A stretch of DNA of 28,603 bases, taken from positions 1 through 28,603 of the forward strand of contig CAMYJJ010000010.1 in NCBI GenBank assembly GCA_947258735.1, given 5' to 3'. The DNA is from Thermodesulfovibrionia bacterium. GTDB lineage: Bacteria; Nitrospirota; Thermodesulfovibrionia; UBA6902. A model generated the notes under the pieces. That model saw only the letters and a list, made by a program, of their open reading frames with translations, ran no database searches and was not told where the DNA came from. The position numbers and the translations under genes were made by a program. Of this stretch, positions 8,953-19,097 are shown in pieces. The stretch's first letter is position 1; every line of letters starts with the position of its first letter.

Positions 8953-9675
8953 TTACATAAATTCTGCCCAATCTCCGTTTTCAAGTACCTGATTAGGCCG
9001 GAAATATTTCTTATAGGACATCTTGGGGTTTTCTTCTATATAAAAACCGAGATAGTAATATTGCTTTCCGAGCTTCCGGGCAAATTCTATTTCCTGAAGA
9101 ATACTGAATATGCCGGGCCTCCTGTCCAGATACACCGTGTCATAATAAAAATAATTAGTCGAAAGTGCATCTCTTCCTTCATCCACAATCCCGACCCCGA
9201 CCAGCGTGTCTTCATGAAAATAGTTCATCTCGATGATACTGTCGTAACCATGATGAAGAGCCGTCAGTATTTGTATTGAATCCCCGAGGTCCTCTTTTTT
9301 CCCTTCTGCGTGTTTTGCATTTACATATGTATGATAGAGCATTATTTTTTCGGTTGTTAAAGAAGATGAATCAGAAACTACAATCCGTATATCCTTATTC
9401 TTTTTCAATGTCCGGGTATGGCTTCTTCCCGGTTTAAATTTGTCTGATTCAACTCTCAATGGTCTGCACTCACTGCATGTCTCACACACATTCCTGTAAA
9501 ATATTCTGCCCAGCCTCCTGTATCCCCGTGAAAGATAGAGGTGGAAATTCCCGGCCTCCTTTTCGTCAGGAACCAGGTATTCGATTGATGCAATACGCCC
9601 GTCTTTGAAATAAGGGCATGGAGAATGTTCCTGAAAGACCTGTGAAGCGGTCCCGGATGCATGGTCTGATTTCAT
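8953..9675 (-). CDS. bpt: Aminoacyl-tRNA-protein transferase (Bpt/ATE family)
   Basis: The 240-residue protein belongs to the arginyl/leucyl-tRNA-protein transferase family. The bacterial Bpt type attaches leucine to proteins with N-terminal Asp or Glu, marking them for ClpS/ClpAP degradation. The N-terminal ATE region shows CPYFKDGRIASIEYLVPDE and the cysteine cluster CETCSECRPLRV. The C-terminal GNAT-like region shows YFYYDTVYLDRRPGIFSILQ, YYYLGFYI and MSYKKYFRPNQVLENGDW, the family hallmarks. Length matches the bacterial enzymes. The ATG at 9675 lacks a clear ribosome site, but no better in-frame start is visible. Which amino acid is transferred cannot be decided from sequence; the Bpt call rests on bacterial origin and size. 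Confidence 0.9.
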   Translation of the reverse strand: MKSDHASGTASQVFQEHSPCPYFKDGRIASIEYLVPDEKEAGNFHLYLSRGYRRLGRIFYRNVCETCSECRPLRVESDKFKPGRSHTRTLKKNKDIRIVVSDSSSLTTEKIMLYHTYVNAKHAEGKKEDLGDSIQILTALHHGYDSIIEMNYFHEDTLVGVGIVDEGRDALSTNYFYYDTVYLDRRPGIFSILQEIEFARKLGKQYYYLGFYIEENPKMSYKKYFRPNQVLENGDWAEFM

Positions 9676-9775
9676 GATGTTATTCTACATGAATCAGCGG
9701 CATAAGCTTTTCTTGAATATATGCTGCAGGATTGATGCGATGCGCTTCTCCGAAATTGTAAGATCACAACATATC

Positions 9776-11986
9776 TTATGAGTAGCTGACAACCGCTCCT
9801 TCGATATTGACGATGGCCTGTAAAAACACATTCACCACGTCCGGATCAAAATGAGTGCCGCTGAGAGACCGTATGTGCTCAATCACCTTTTCCTGTGGCC
9901 AGGCAGCCCGGTACGGTCTGTCAGAACGTAGAGCATCCCATACATCTATGACAGCAAATATTCTTGCTGAAACAGGGATCGCTTCTCCTTTAAGGCCCTT
10001 TGGATACCCGGTGCCGTCCCATTTTTCGTGATGATAGTAGGGAATGTCAATAGCTGACCTCAGGTATTCAACCGGATACAGCATCTTATAGGCATACTCC
10101 GGATGCATTCTCATAATTTCCCACTCCTCATCTGTTAACGGTCCGGGTTTCAGCAGAATGCTGTCAGGGACACCCATTTTGCCGATATCATGAAGAAGTG
10201 CACCGCGCCGGAAATGAGTGATTGTATCTTTCTTTATCCCCATTTCACGGGCTATATGAACGGTTAATTCCGAGACTCTTTGCGTGTGTCCCTCTGTTTC
10301 CCTGTCCCTGAGGTCAAGGGCATGTGACCATCCTTCAATAGTCGTCTCATACGCAAGAATCAACTCGGTATTGGATTGTTGAAGATCACTGAATAAAGTA
10401 GAATTATCAAATGCAATTGCCCCCAGGTCAGCAATGGCTTCCATGAACTCTATCCAGTCCTGATCTACTTCTTTAAACGTGCGGTGAAATACTTCAAGCA
10501 CTCCGTTGACCTGTCCCTTGGCAATGAGAGGAACAGCTGCGTACGAGATAAAGCCCTCCTGCAGAAAAAGCTCGTAATTAATACATCCTTCAGTATTTTC
10601 TTTCAAATTCGGGATATTGATAATGCGTCTCTCCAAGGCTGCCCGGCCTGCATGGCTCTCACCGAGACGGAATTTCCTGTATTTAAGAGAATCAGATTGA
10701 AACCCTTTACTTTTCACATACTCCAGACTCTTTGTGTATTTGTTACGCAGCAAGACTGAGGCTGCATCAATTTCAAGATATTTCATTGTGTGGTCCAGGA
10801 AGGCATCAAGAGTAATTTTGAAATTCATATTGCCGATAATCGCCTTATCAATTGACCTCAGTGCCTTCAGCCTGTTGATCTGGGTCTGTATTGTGGCTTC
10901 ATCGCGCTTACGGTCTGATATGTCCCTCACAACGTGTATCAGTCCTTCAACATCGCCTTTTTCATCAATCCTGGGAATGGCCCGTATTTCAATATATTTA
11001 TTCAGGTGAGGTTCAAAGAACTCTACCTCAGATGGAGTGCCTGTATGAACGCACTTTGATCCTCCGCATTCTTCAGGGGCATCCCCGGTCCCATGAAAAC
11101 ATGTATAACATTTCAGTTCATTCCCCTTTGAGGAGAGCTCCAGCATGGTATCTGCTGCGTTATTGTATCTTATAATATTAAAATCCCTGTCATGGACCGT
11201 GATCATATCCGTAATTGAATTAAATGTTTCTTCCCAATCCTGTTTTGACTGCTTTATTTCTCTGGTATGGCGGTCAATGCGCCTTGATGCATTCCACATG
11301 ATCCCGAAGAGAACAACATACAGGACAGCAAATCCGATCATTGTCCAGTACCAGATAATCATCCTGTGATGCTGTATCTCGTTATACAATGCATCCATAT
11401 TTTTGTATATTTCTACAACCACGCTGACTTCATTGTCATTAAAGCTGAGCGGTACATAGAGCTCGAGCAATCTTTGACCTTTACCTCCAGGATGTTTCCC
11501 GTGGTCATGATACGATTGACCATCACTGCTCACGGCGTTATCAGTATGTGAATTATGTTCAATATGACCTTTTGAGCCGAGACTTTTGGCACTGGTCAGC
11601 TCGGAAATCCTGTGACCATTCAGGGCCTTTTTCAGGTCATGGTTTTCCGGAAACCTCTTGCCGACATTTTCTCTTTCACTTGACCACACAAGCTCCATGT
11701 CCCTGTTCCATATCACAACTGACTCCACGTACGGACCAAGTGAGAGATGTTCGATTTCTTCGGAAAACATGTCATACTCTTTGCCTGTTTTCGCTTTGAG
11801 CAGCTCTTCCCTCTCAAAGTGTTTTACCACATTATTAATTACAATATGAGCCGTATCATTAATGCCCTGCTCTATCATGTTCCGCTCCATGGCATCGCCA
11901 AGGATCTTTCCAAAGGCAAATGTAAATACAATCATTGCCGCGAGTGTTATCAGGGAAAAGCGTTGAATGAGGCTTAAATGTTTCAT
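9776..11986 (-). CDS. Membrane HD-GYP phosphodiesterase with PAS and GAF
   Basis: The 736-residue sensor probably hydrolyses cyclic-di-GMP. Membrane helices lie at about 9-28 and 209-230, enclosing a periplasmic domain. A PAS domain (about 252-362) contains four cysteines (293, 296, 307, 312), then a GAF domain (about 380-530) and an HD-GYP domain (about 548-736). The catalytic region is complete: GH at 566-567, HD at 599-600, HH at 652-653 and DGTGYP at 657-662. The periplasmic part includes a histidine-rich stretch (His 141, 144, 147, 160, 162, 165) that could bind metal. From residue 370 onward it aligns without gaps to the second HD-GYP protein (16320-19097), so the two are paralogues. 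It ends 100 bases before the transferase gene. No ribosome site is evident at the ATG. Confidence 0.94.
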   Translation of the reverse strand: MKHLSLIQRFSLITLAAMIVFTFAFGKILGDAMERNMIEQGINDTAHIVINNVVKHFEREELLKAKTGKEYDMFSEEIEHLSLGPYVESVVIWNRDMELVWSSERENVGKRFPENHDLKKALNGHRISELTSAKSLGSKGHIEHNSHTDNAVSSDGQSYHDHGKHPGGKGQRLLELYVPLSFNDNEVSVVVEIYKNMDALYNEIQHHRMIIWYWTMIGFAVLYVVLFGIMWNASRRIDRHTREIKQSKQDWEETFNSITDMITVHDRDFNIIRYNNAADTMLELSSKGNELKCYTCFHGTGDAPEECGGSKCVHTGTPSEVEFFEPHLNKYIEIRAIPRIDEKGDVEGLIHVVRDISDRKRDEATIQTQINRLKALRSIDKAIIGNMNFKITLDAFLDHTMKYLEIDAASVLLRNKYTKSLEYVKSKGFQSDSLKYRKFRLGESHAGRAALERRIINIPNLKENTEGCINYELFLQEGFISYAAVPLIAKGQVNGVLEVFHRTFKEVDQDWIEFMEAIADLGAIAFDNSTLFSDLQQSNTELILAYETTIEGWSHALDLRDRETEGHTQRVSELTVHIAREMGIKKDTITHFRRGALLHDIGKMGVPDSILLKPGPLTDEEWEIMRMHPEYAYKMLYPVEYLRSAIDIPYYHHEKWDGTGYPKGLKGEAIPVSARIFAVIDVWDALRSDRPYRAAWPQEKVIEHIRSLSGTHFDPDVVNVFLQAIVNIEGAVVSYS

Positions 11987-12250
11987 AATAATTTAATCAA
12001 TTGAATCAATATTGCTGTCATGTTTACACGTAGGTACACCCCGTACTGCATAAGGGTAGCATCCTCTTTCTGCCCGTTTCTTATCGGCTGACAACACATA
12101 CTTCTTAAGTATTATTTTACATTGAGAATCGATGTGCTGCCCTTACATACCGGTACTCATACATCGCTGGGTCCGTGAACCATTCTGAGCAGATATACGA
12201 CGTATTACCTTTATTTATGAATAGCGCGGCTCTTCGTGTATCATATTGCT

Positions 12251-15200
12251 ATGAATCATGATCCGAAGTGGAAATTTGCCGTTGACAGGGGCGGTACCTT
12301 TACTGACATTGTCGGCCTTGACCCTGACGGTGAATTTCATTCCTTAAAACTGCCTTCTCATTCAAGTTCGTATACAGAAGCCTCTATCGAGGGAATCAGA
12401 AGAATTCTGGGCATTGCTTCTGACCGGCCCCTGCCTGAAGATCAGATCGAGGGAATCAGGTTTGGAACAACTGTTGCTACAAATGCGTTACTGGAAAGAA
12501 AGGGCGGCAACGTGGCCCTGCTTATAACAAAAGGGTTTTCTGACCTTTTAGAAATCGGATACCAGAGCAGGCCTGATATTTTCAGTCTTTGCATTAAAAA
12601 ACCATCGCTCCTGTATTCACATGTTTTTGAAATAGAAGAACGTATCGATGCAAGCGGTACATTGATCCACGCGATGAACAGAGATCAATTGCCGGAGCTT
12701 ATTGATCGTCTGAAAACAGCACACATAGATGCTGTGTCAGTTGTCCTGCTGCACTCATGGTCCAATCCTGTGCATGAAATACAGCTTGAAGAGGAACTGA
12801 GGAAAAAAGGAATGGAGCATATTTTTCTTTCGCATAAAACAGTCAACCTGATTAAGGTAGTAAGCCGGGGGCAGAGTACGCTCGTTGATGCCTACCTGAG
12901 CATGATCCTGGGAGCATATATGGATGGCATCAGAAAAGAAACAGGGGATATTCCTGTTGAATTCATGCAGAGCAGCGGTATGCTCACCCGTCCGGATACC
13001 TTTACCGGGAGGAACGCCATACTTTCGGGACCGGCAGGCGGGACGGTAGCTGTAGCAGCACTGCCTGACGACAATAATATGAGCGGTCTGATTGGTTTTG
13101 ATATGGGAGGAACATCCACGGATGTTTGCAGATACGAGGGGCGGTTTGAAAAAATATATGAGAAGACAGTTGCAGGCATCCCTCTTCAGACAGAAATGCT
13201 TGATATTGTCACCGTAGCATCAGGGGGAGGTTCAATGTTAACATTTGATGGCCAGCGTATGACTGCAGGCCCTGAGTCGGCAGGTGCTCATCCGGGACCT
13301 GCATGTTATGGTCTGGGAGGACCCCTTGCCGTCACCGATGCAAATCTGATAACAGGACGGATCATCCCGTCTTATTTTCCGGAGAGTTTTGGACCGGGAG
13401 GCACGTCTCCTCTGGACCGTAAAGCGTCTCACATAAAATTTAATGCCCTGAGCGATGAAATCAATTCCTCTATGGGTACAGACTACAACACCCGGGACAT
13501 GGCACTGGGATTTCTCAGGATAGCCAATGAAAAAATGGCCATGGCGATCAAGGAAATTTCTGTATCCCGCGGTTTTGACGTCAGGAATTACGGGCTCGTA
13601 TGCTTCGGAGGTGCAGGAGGACAGCATGCCTGCTCCATAGCAAACCTTCTTGGAATTGATACGATCCTGATCCATCCCCTGAGCAGCGTATTGTCAGCTT
13701 ACGGCATAGGTCTTTCCAGACGATCATGGAAGACCATGAGAACAGTTCTGCATCCGTATACAATAAATACGTATAAACAACTCTTAACCATAATCAGGGA
13801 CATCGAATCCCGCCTCATCAGTAAAAACAGGCTGGACAGCAAAGAATTGATAAAACAGCATGCCATAGATATCAGGCCAAAGGGGTCTGATACCTATCTG
13901 ACAGTTGAACTCAGAGACTTCAATAAAACAGTAGAGGAGTTTACAGCCCGGTACAAAAGATTGTTTGGATTTGCTCCTGACATTACAAAGCTTGAAGCAG
14001 TCAATATACGAGTAGAGCTGCTGGAGTCAGGTCATTACATGCCTTCGTTTAAGAAGTCTGCTAAAACGGAAGGCAGCAGTAACACCCCTGATGCGTACCG
14101 TGCCATATATTATGCTGATGGGTGGGTAAAGGCCCCGGTCTATCTGACTTCCTCTCTTCAATCTCATGCGAAAATAGACGGACCGGCATATATAATTGAC
14201 AGAGATATTACCCTCATAGTTGACCCGGGATTTCATGCAGTTTCAGATGCTTCAGGTGTAATAACAATGAAAAGGGTCGCGGACATGAAGCAGGTCCAAA
14301 AAGGAAACACAGGTCATCCCGATCCTGTCCTGCTTGAAGTATTTAATAACCTGTTTATGGGTATTGCCACAGAAATGGGGATAACTCTCCAGAATACGGC
14401 ATATTCTGTAAATATCAAGGAACGGCTCGATTTCTCATGCGCCCTGTTTGATGCAGAAGGAGGGCTTATTGCAAATGCCCCGCATATCCCTGTTCATCTG
14501 GGATCTATGGCAGATACGGTAAAAGCGCTCATACAGGACAGACAGGACGATATGAGTGAGGGTGACATGTATCTCACAAACAGCCCGTATCACGGCGGCT
14601 CGCACCTCCCTGATCTCACCATTATATGCCCTGTGTTTTCTGATCAGGGAGATATTATTTTTTATACAGCGGCCCGGGGCCACCATGCAGACATAGGCGG
14701 CACTACTCCGGGATCAATGCCGCCTGCCTCCTCTCATATTGATGAGGAAGGCGTACTTATTCATAATTATGCAATAGTGCGTAAAGGCGAATTCAGGGAT
14801 CAAGCCCTTAAGAAGATGCTTTCACACGGCATGTATCCGGCAAGAAATATCAGTGAAAGACTTCATGACTTCAGAGCGCAGATCGCTGCCTGCCGCAAAG
14901 GAATGAAAGAGCTTGCACACCTGCTTGATCACTATGGAACAGGGATGGTCACGGCATATATGAGACATGTTCAGAACAACGCTGAGTTCTCTATAAAAAA
15001 AACCTTGATGAGCTTCCTGAATGAAAATGATACATTTATATCATCATTTGAAGACTACCTTGATGACGGGACAGAGATCAGGGCATCGCTGAACATCACC
15101 GCAGGCAATAATGCTCCTGAAACCGTACGGGCTCTCATTGACTTCACAGGGACCGGCAGTCAGCATGACAATGACAATCTGAATGCCCCGGAGGCGGTCA

Positions 15201-15892
15201 CCCGTTCAGCCATCCTATATGTCCTGAGGACGTTGACAGATCAGGAAATTCCATTGAACAGCGGGTGCCTGAAGCCTGTAGATATATTAATACCTTCAGG
15301 ATCCATTCTCAGTCCGGTATATCCTGCACCCGTAGCATCGGGAAATGTCGAAACTTCCCAGCGGATAGTTGATGTACTGCTTGGCGCCTTTGGAATAGCT
15401 GCCGCCTCTCAGGGAACCATGAACAACCTGCTTTTTGAGGCAGAAGGAGAACCTCCCTACTATGAAACCATTGCCGGAGGTTCAGGCGCACTACAGGGGT
15501 GTCCCGGAGCATCCGGTGTTCAGGTGCATATGACCAATACCAGAATAACTGATCCTGAAATTATGGAATTCAGGCATCCCGGTGTGAGGCTGAAACAGTA
15601 TAGACTGCGCAGGGGATCTGGAGGGAAAGGCAGGTTCAGGGGCGGTGACGGTGTTGTAAGAGAACTTACATATTTAAAACCAGCCACCGTATCTGTCATA
15701 TCAGAAAGACGGAAATATCCACCCTATGGTATGAAAGGGGGAAACCCGGGTCAGCAAGGGGCAAACTTCTTAAAGAAAACCGATGGAACATTAATAAGCC
15801 TGAAACATCGTGAAGTACTTAAAACAGAACCGGGAGAATCAATCGTTATTGAAACACCAGGCGGCGGAGGATACGGGGTAAATGACAAATGA
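12251..15892 (+). CDS. 5-oxoprolinase-type hydantoinase A/B fusion
   Basis: The product (1213 residues from this ATG) joins both halves of the ATP-dependent hydantoinase/oxoprolinase family in one chain, like eukaryotic and many bacterial 5-oxoprolinases of about 1250-1290 residues, which open 5-oxoproline to glutamate. The HyuA part (about 1-690) begins [19 protein letters not shown], carries [36 protein letters not shown] and [19 protein letters not shown]. The HyuB part (about 690-1213) has [20 protein letters not shown], a [15 protein letters not shown] segment ([13 protein letters not shown]), and ends [14 protein letters not shown] and ETPGGGGYG. The frame also allows a GTG at 12236, but the ATG is preferred because family members start just before the [12 protein letters not shown] motif; neither has a good ribosome site. 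It lies alone on the plus strand between two HD-GYP genes. A hydantoinase or acetone-carboxylase-like substrate is less likely but not excluded. Confidence 0.93.
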   Translation: MNHDPKWKFAVDRGGTFTDIVGLDPDGEFHSLKLPSHSSSYTEASIEGIRRILGIASDRPLPEDQIEGIRFGTTVATNALLERKGGNVALLITKGFSDLLEIGYQSRPDIFSLCIKKPSLLYSHVFEIEERIDASGTLIHAMNRDQLPELIDRLKTAHIDAVSVVLLHSWSNPVHEIQLEEELRKKGMEHIFLSHKTVNLIKVVSRGQSTLVDAYLSMILGAYMDGIRKETGDIPVEFMQSSGMLTRPDTFTGRNAILSGPAGGTVAVAALPDDNNMSGLIGFDMGGTSTDVCRYEGRFEKIYEKTVAGIPLQTEMLDIVTVASGGGSMLTFDGQRMTAGPESAGAHPGPACYGLGGPLAVTDANLITGRIIPSYFPESFGPGGTSPLDRKASHIKFNALSDEINSSMGTDYNTRDMALGFLRIANEKMAMAIKEISVSRGFDVRNYGLVCFGGAGGQHACSIANLLGIDTILIHPLSSVLSAYGIGLSRRSWKTMRTVLHPYTINTYKQLLTIIRDIESRLISKNRLDSKELIKQHAIDIRPKGSDTYLTVELRDFNKTVEEFTARYKRLFGFAPDITKLEAVNIRVELLESGHYMPSFKKSAKTEGSSNTPDAYRAIYYADGWVKAPVYLTSSLQSHAKIDGPAYIIDRDITLIVDPGFHAVSDASGVITMKRVADMKQVQKGNTGHPDPVLLEVFNNLFMGIATEMGITLQNTAYSVNIKERLDFSCALFDAEGGLIANAPHIPVHLGSMADTVKALIQDRQDDMSEGDMYLTNSPYHGGSHLPDLTIICPVFSDQGDIIFYTAARGHHADIGGTTPGSMPPASSHIDEEGVLIHNYAIVRKGEFRDQALKKMLSHGMYPARNISERLHDFRAQIAACRKGMKELAHLLDHYGTGMVTAYMRHVQNNAEFSIKKTLMSFLNENDTFISSFEDYLDDGTEIRASLNITAGNNAPETVRALIDFTGTGSQHDNDNLNAPEAVTRSAILYVLRTLTDQEIPLNSGCLKPVDILIPSGSILSPVYPAPVASGNVETSQRIVDVLLGAFGIAAASQGTMNNLLFEAEGEPPYYETIAGGSGALQGCPGASGVQVHMTNTRITDPEIMEFRHPGVRLKQYRLRRGSGGKGRFRGGDGVVRELTYLKPATVSVISERRKYPPYGMKGGNPGQQGANFLKKTDGTLISLKHREVLKTEPGESIVIETPGGGGYGVNDK

Positions 15893-15975
15893 CTAAGCTC
15901 AAATGCCAATTGGACGTCAACCTGTTATTTATTATTTGAACTTAATTTGACATTTGGATTTTGTCATTTGTCATT
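15881..15975. repeat. Long imperfect inverted repeat, likely bidirectional terminator
   Basis: The left arm (15881-15911) and the reverse complement of the right arm (15944-15975) both begin AATGACAAATGAC and share CAAATGYCAA further in, giving about 30 paired positions with a few mismatches and a loop of about 32 bases. It spans the whole gap between two convergent genes and includes the stop codon of the oxoprolinase gene. AT-rich arms make it weak as a classical terminator. It may be a mobile repeat. Confidence 0.6.
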
Positions 15976-15981
15976 ATTAAG

Positions 15982-16296
15982 TTATTCTTCATCCAGTTTA
16001 GCTATGAGCTCTGATGAAAGAGTAATATCCGCCCCTTCTTCTTCCTTGACCATCTTAAAAAAATCGCAGATAACACAATTCCCGTATTTCTGGGCAAAAG
16101 ATCCCTGTATCCTGCCTCCGCACATACTGCCGGCTATGGCCCAGCATGCCCTTCCTGAATTTTCACCTTCATGTACCCCATCCAGTCTGGATTCAGTTGC
16201 AGCGGGACATACGCCAAGTTCATGGACTTTTACCCCGCCAGGTTCTCTACCGCATTTCTTGAATTCCCAACAGTTTAATTTTACTTTCACTTTCAT
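15982..16296 (-). CDS. Two-CW domain cysteine-rich protein
   Basis: The 104-residue protein has seven cysteines (9, 15, 30, 51, 59, 74, 77) and two CW motifs, NCWEFKKCG and ACWAIAGSMCGG, followed by GNCVICDFF. This pattern matches the small two-CW domain proteins often found alone or attached to sensor proteins; their biochemical role is not established, and metal or cofactor binding by the cysteines is an inference. The ATG at 16296 follows AAGGGAG at a good distance. It starts 23 bases after the stop of the HD-GYP gene on the same strand, so the two are probably one transcript and the protein may act with that sensor. No signal peptide is seen, so it should be cytoplasmic. Confidence 0.8.
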   Translation of the reverse strand: MKVKVKLNCWEFKKCGREPGGVKVHELGVCPAATESRLDGVHEGENSGRACWAIAGSMCGGRIQGSFAQKYGNCVICDFFKMVKEEEGADITLSSELIAKLDEE

Positions 16297-16319
16297 ATCA
16301 CTTCTCCCTTTGATTCATG

Positions 16320-19097
16320 TTACTTTGTTACTAAAGTTTTTTCTGGTTCAAGATTAAGGGCCAGAAACATCTCCACAACCCCTGCATCAAAATGAGTGCC
16401 CACAAGCGATCTTATATGTTCCTCGACTTTTTCTTTTGGCCATGCCGGCCTGTACGGTCTGTCAGATCGCAATGCATCCCATACATCAACCACAGCAAAT
16501 ATTCTTGCCGACAAGGGAATGTTTTCTCCCCTTAAACCTTCCGGATACCCCGATCCGTCCCATTTTTCATGGTGATAGTAGGGAATATCCATTGCCGGAC
16601 GTAAATGCTCAACGGGATAGAGAAGGTCACGGGCATAGACAGGATGAAGCCTCATGATGACCCACTCCTCGTCCGTCAGTTTTCCCGGCTTGAGCAGTAT
16701 GCTGTCAGGTATCCCCATTTTACCTATATCATGCAGAAGCGCTCCTCTTCGTATATGCACCATATCTTCATTTTTCAGCTGAAATTCATTGGCGATTCTC
16801 ACGGTAAGCTCGGTTACCCGTCTTGAGTGACCTTCGGTCTCCTTGTCCCTCATATCCAGAGCACGCGCCCATCCTTCAATCGTTGTGTCATAGGCAAGGG
16901 ACAGCTCCGCATTTGAACGCTGAAGCTGATCAAACATGCTCGCATTATCAAGCGCAATGGCCCCCTGATCTGCAATTGCCTCCAGAAAATCCAGCCATCC
17001 TGCTTCATGGTCCTTATACGAACGGTTAAATAATTCCAGAACTCCCTTTACCTGTCCCTTGGATATAAGGGGGACAGCATAGTAAGACACAAATTCTTCA
17101 TCATAAAACGTCTCTGATCTGATAAACCCTTCCACGTTTTCTCTCAGGTCGGGAATGGTGACTATTTTTCTCTGTATGGCTGCGCGACCGGCGTTGCTTT
17201 CACCAAGTTTTAACCGGGTATATTTCAGGGCCTCGGAACGAAAGCCCTGGCTTGCCACATACTCAAGCATCTGTGTCTGCTGGTTCAGGAGTAAGACAGA
17301 CGCTGCATCAATACTCTGCTGGGAAACGACCTGTGTGAGAAAAACATCAAGCGTTACATGAAGATCAAGACTGGCAATAATGGCCCGGTCAATGGACCTC
17401 AGCGCATTAAGCCTGCCGACCTGCTGCTGAATAATCTCCTCGGTATGCTTTCGAGCTGATATGTCCCTGATGATGGCGGTAAAAAAGATATCATCTCTTA
17501 TCTTCCACGATGATATTGACAGCTCCAGCGGAAATTCCTTGCCTCCCTTTTTCAGCCCTGTTAACTCAATAATTTTGTCCGGCATTTTCATTTTGCCTGT
17601 TTCGATATACCGCTGAATCCCCTTTTGGTGCTTATCATGATACCTCTCCGGCATGATCATCGTAACAAGATGGCCAACCACTTCCTCAGGCTTGTAGCCA
17701 AAAATATGTTCTGACGCCCTGTTCCAGAATATAATCTCACCCCTGCTGTCAATATAAATAATCGCATCACTTGCATTTTCAGCTACAGACCGGAAACGCT
17801 CCTCACTGTCAATGATCGTTTCCTCGGCAAGTTTTCTCCGATCAATTTCTGCTACAAGTTCTTTTCGCGCAACTGAAGTTTGTTTTATATTTTGAGACAT
17901 TGTATTAAATGCCTTCGCCAGTTGGCCAATTTCATCATCAGACGTAATATCAATCTGTGTATCAAGGTTTCCACTGCCTATCTGTATTGAAGCCTCCTGA
18001 AGCTTCCTGAAATTTCTCGAGATATATTGCGATATAATCAGACCTATAAGAATACCGAACAGGGTGACGATCAGGGTCGTTAATAATGTGCGGTTTCTCA
18101 ATTCATACACAGGTGCAAACAGCTCATCCGCTTCCTGGCTGACTAACATTGTCCAGTTCAGTCCTTTTGTATCTCTCAACCTCTGTGAATGGACATGGGT
18201 AAGTATTATTTCTTTATTACTGTCATTTCTTGTTTGCTGATACTCTGATATGTCCGATTTCATGTGATTATCATGAAGATGCGACTGCCCGTCCTTTCCG
18301 AGCATGTGGCTAATATTTTCCATGAATGTAAAATCATCGGTTGAATAAAGAGCATTTCCTGTATCATTTACAAGGGTCAGGTTCATGGTTTTATATTTTC
18401 TCGTGAATCCCGAAGAATCAAGTGTGATATAGCCGACTATGTCCTGAAAGTTTAAGACAGCTTTTATTACACCGCTAAAATAATCATATTCATTCATCAC
18501 CCTTATTGCGATGTTAATGGAATATATTTCTGCGCTTTCATCAAATTCAATGTCACTGACATATACCCCCTTGTCCTTTGCCTCTTGCCACCACTCTTCA
18601 TCTGCCTGCAAATAGTCGCTCGTTTTTCCGGTCTGGGCCACATTTGCGCCATATTCGTTGGTTACAAAAATCTCCCCAAAGACTTTAAAATCCTCGTCCT
18701 GGTCAAATAATTCCTGTTTTTCTTTTAGCTCCATTGCCAGCTGGTTATGCTGGAGCTCATGCATGATTTTCGATATATCGGGTCCGCTCCCGGACTTCCA
18801 CTGCTCATCTATTTTTCTTATATGCTCTTCAACATTCTTCAGTTGACTGAATTTAAGATTGGATGTATCGACCTCTCTCTGCAGAGATATATCATGTGAC
18901 ATGGACTGAAAAAGATCGATCTTATAGTCAATTTCTCTTTCTATTTCATCAAGGACATTATGGGCAATCAAATCAGTATTCTCGATGAACATCCCCTGGA
19001 GCAGACTCTTGCTATAATCAGTGGCCAGAAGTCCCGTAACTGAACTCAGAATGATTACAGCCAGAAAACCTAATGTTAATTTATGAAATAATTTCAT
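16320..19097 (-). CDS. Membrane HD-GYP phosphodiesterase with Cache, HAMP, PAS, GAF
   Basis: The 925-residue sensor probably hydrolyses cyclic-di-GMP in response to an extracytoplasmic ligand. Helices lie at about 8-25 and 338-357. Between them is a double-Cache-like periplasmic domain (the WWQEAKDKGVYVSDIEFDES segment and NIAIRVM, VLNFQDIVGYI are typical). HAMP (about 357-410) has DDEIGQLAKAFNTM. PAS (about 430-548) precedes GAF (about 565-720) and HD-GYP (about 738-925), with HD at 789-790 and HHEKWDGSGYP at about 842-852; the catalytic motifs look intact. Residues 560-925 align without gaps to residues 370-735 of the other HD-GYP protein, while the sensory halves differ, so duplication with sensor exchange is likely. 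The two-CW gene follows by 23 bases. The start lacks a clear ribosome site. Confidence 0.95.
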   Translation of the reverse strand: MKLFHKLTLGFLAVIILSSVTGLLATDYSKSLLQGMFIENTDLIAHNVLDEIEREIDYKIDLFQSMSHDISLQREVDTSNLKFSQLKNVEEHIRKIDEQWKSGSGPDISKIMHELQHNQLAMELKEKQELFDQDEDFKVFGEIFVTNEYGANVAQTGKTSDYLQADEEWWQEAKDKGVYVSDIEFDESAEIYSINIAIRVMNEYDYFSGVIKAVLNFQDIVGYITLDSSGFTRKYKTMNLTLVNDTGNALYSTDDFTFMENISHMLGKDGQSHLHDNHMKSDISEYQQTRNDSNKEIILTHVHSQRLRDTKGLNWTMLVSQEADELFAPVYELRNRTLLTTLIVTLFGILIGLIISQYISRNFRKLQEASIQIGSGNLDTQIDITSDDEIGQLAKAFNTMSQNIKQTSVARKELVAEIDRRKLAEETIIDSEERFRSVAENASDAIIYIDSRGEIIFWNRASEHIFGYKPEEVVGHLVTMIMPERYHDKHQKGIQRYIETGKMKMPDKIIELTGLKKGGKEFPLELSISSWKIRDDIFFTAIIRDISARKHTEEIIQQQVGRLNALRSIDRAIIASLDLHVTLDVFLTQVVSQQSIDAASVLLLNQQTQMLEYVASQGFRSEALKYTRLKLGESNAGRAAIQRKIVTIPDLRENVEGFIRSETFYDEEFVSYYAVPLISKGQVKGVLELFNRSYKDHEAGWLDFLEAIADQGAIALDNASMFDQLQRSNAELSLAYDTTIEGWARALDMRDKETEGHSRRVTELTVRIANEFQLKNEDMVHIRRGALLHDIGKMGIPDSILLKPGKLTDEEWVIMRLHPVYARDLLYPVEHLRPAMDIPYYHHEKWDGSGYPEGLRGENIPLSARIFAVVDVWDALRSDRPYRPAWPKEKVEEHIRSLVGTHFDAGVVEMFLALNLEPEKTLVTK

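Noticed and set aside
13238..13675. 145-codon minus-strand frame inside the oxoprolinase gene
   Set aside because: The plus-strand frame carries conserved HyuA motifs throughout this segment; the antisense frame has no family features.
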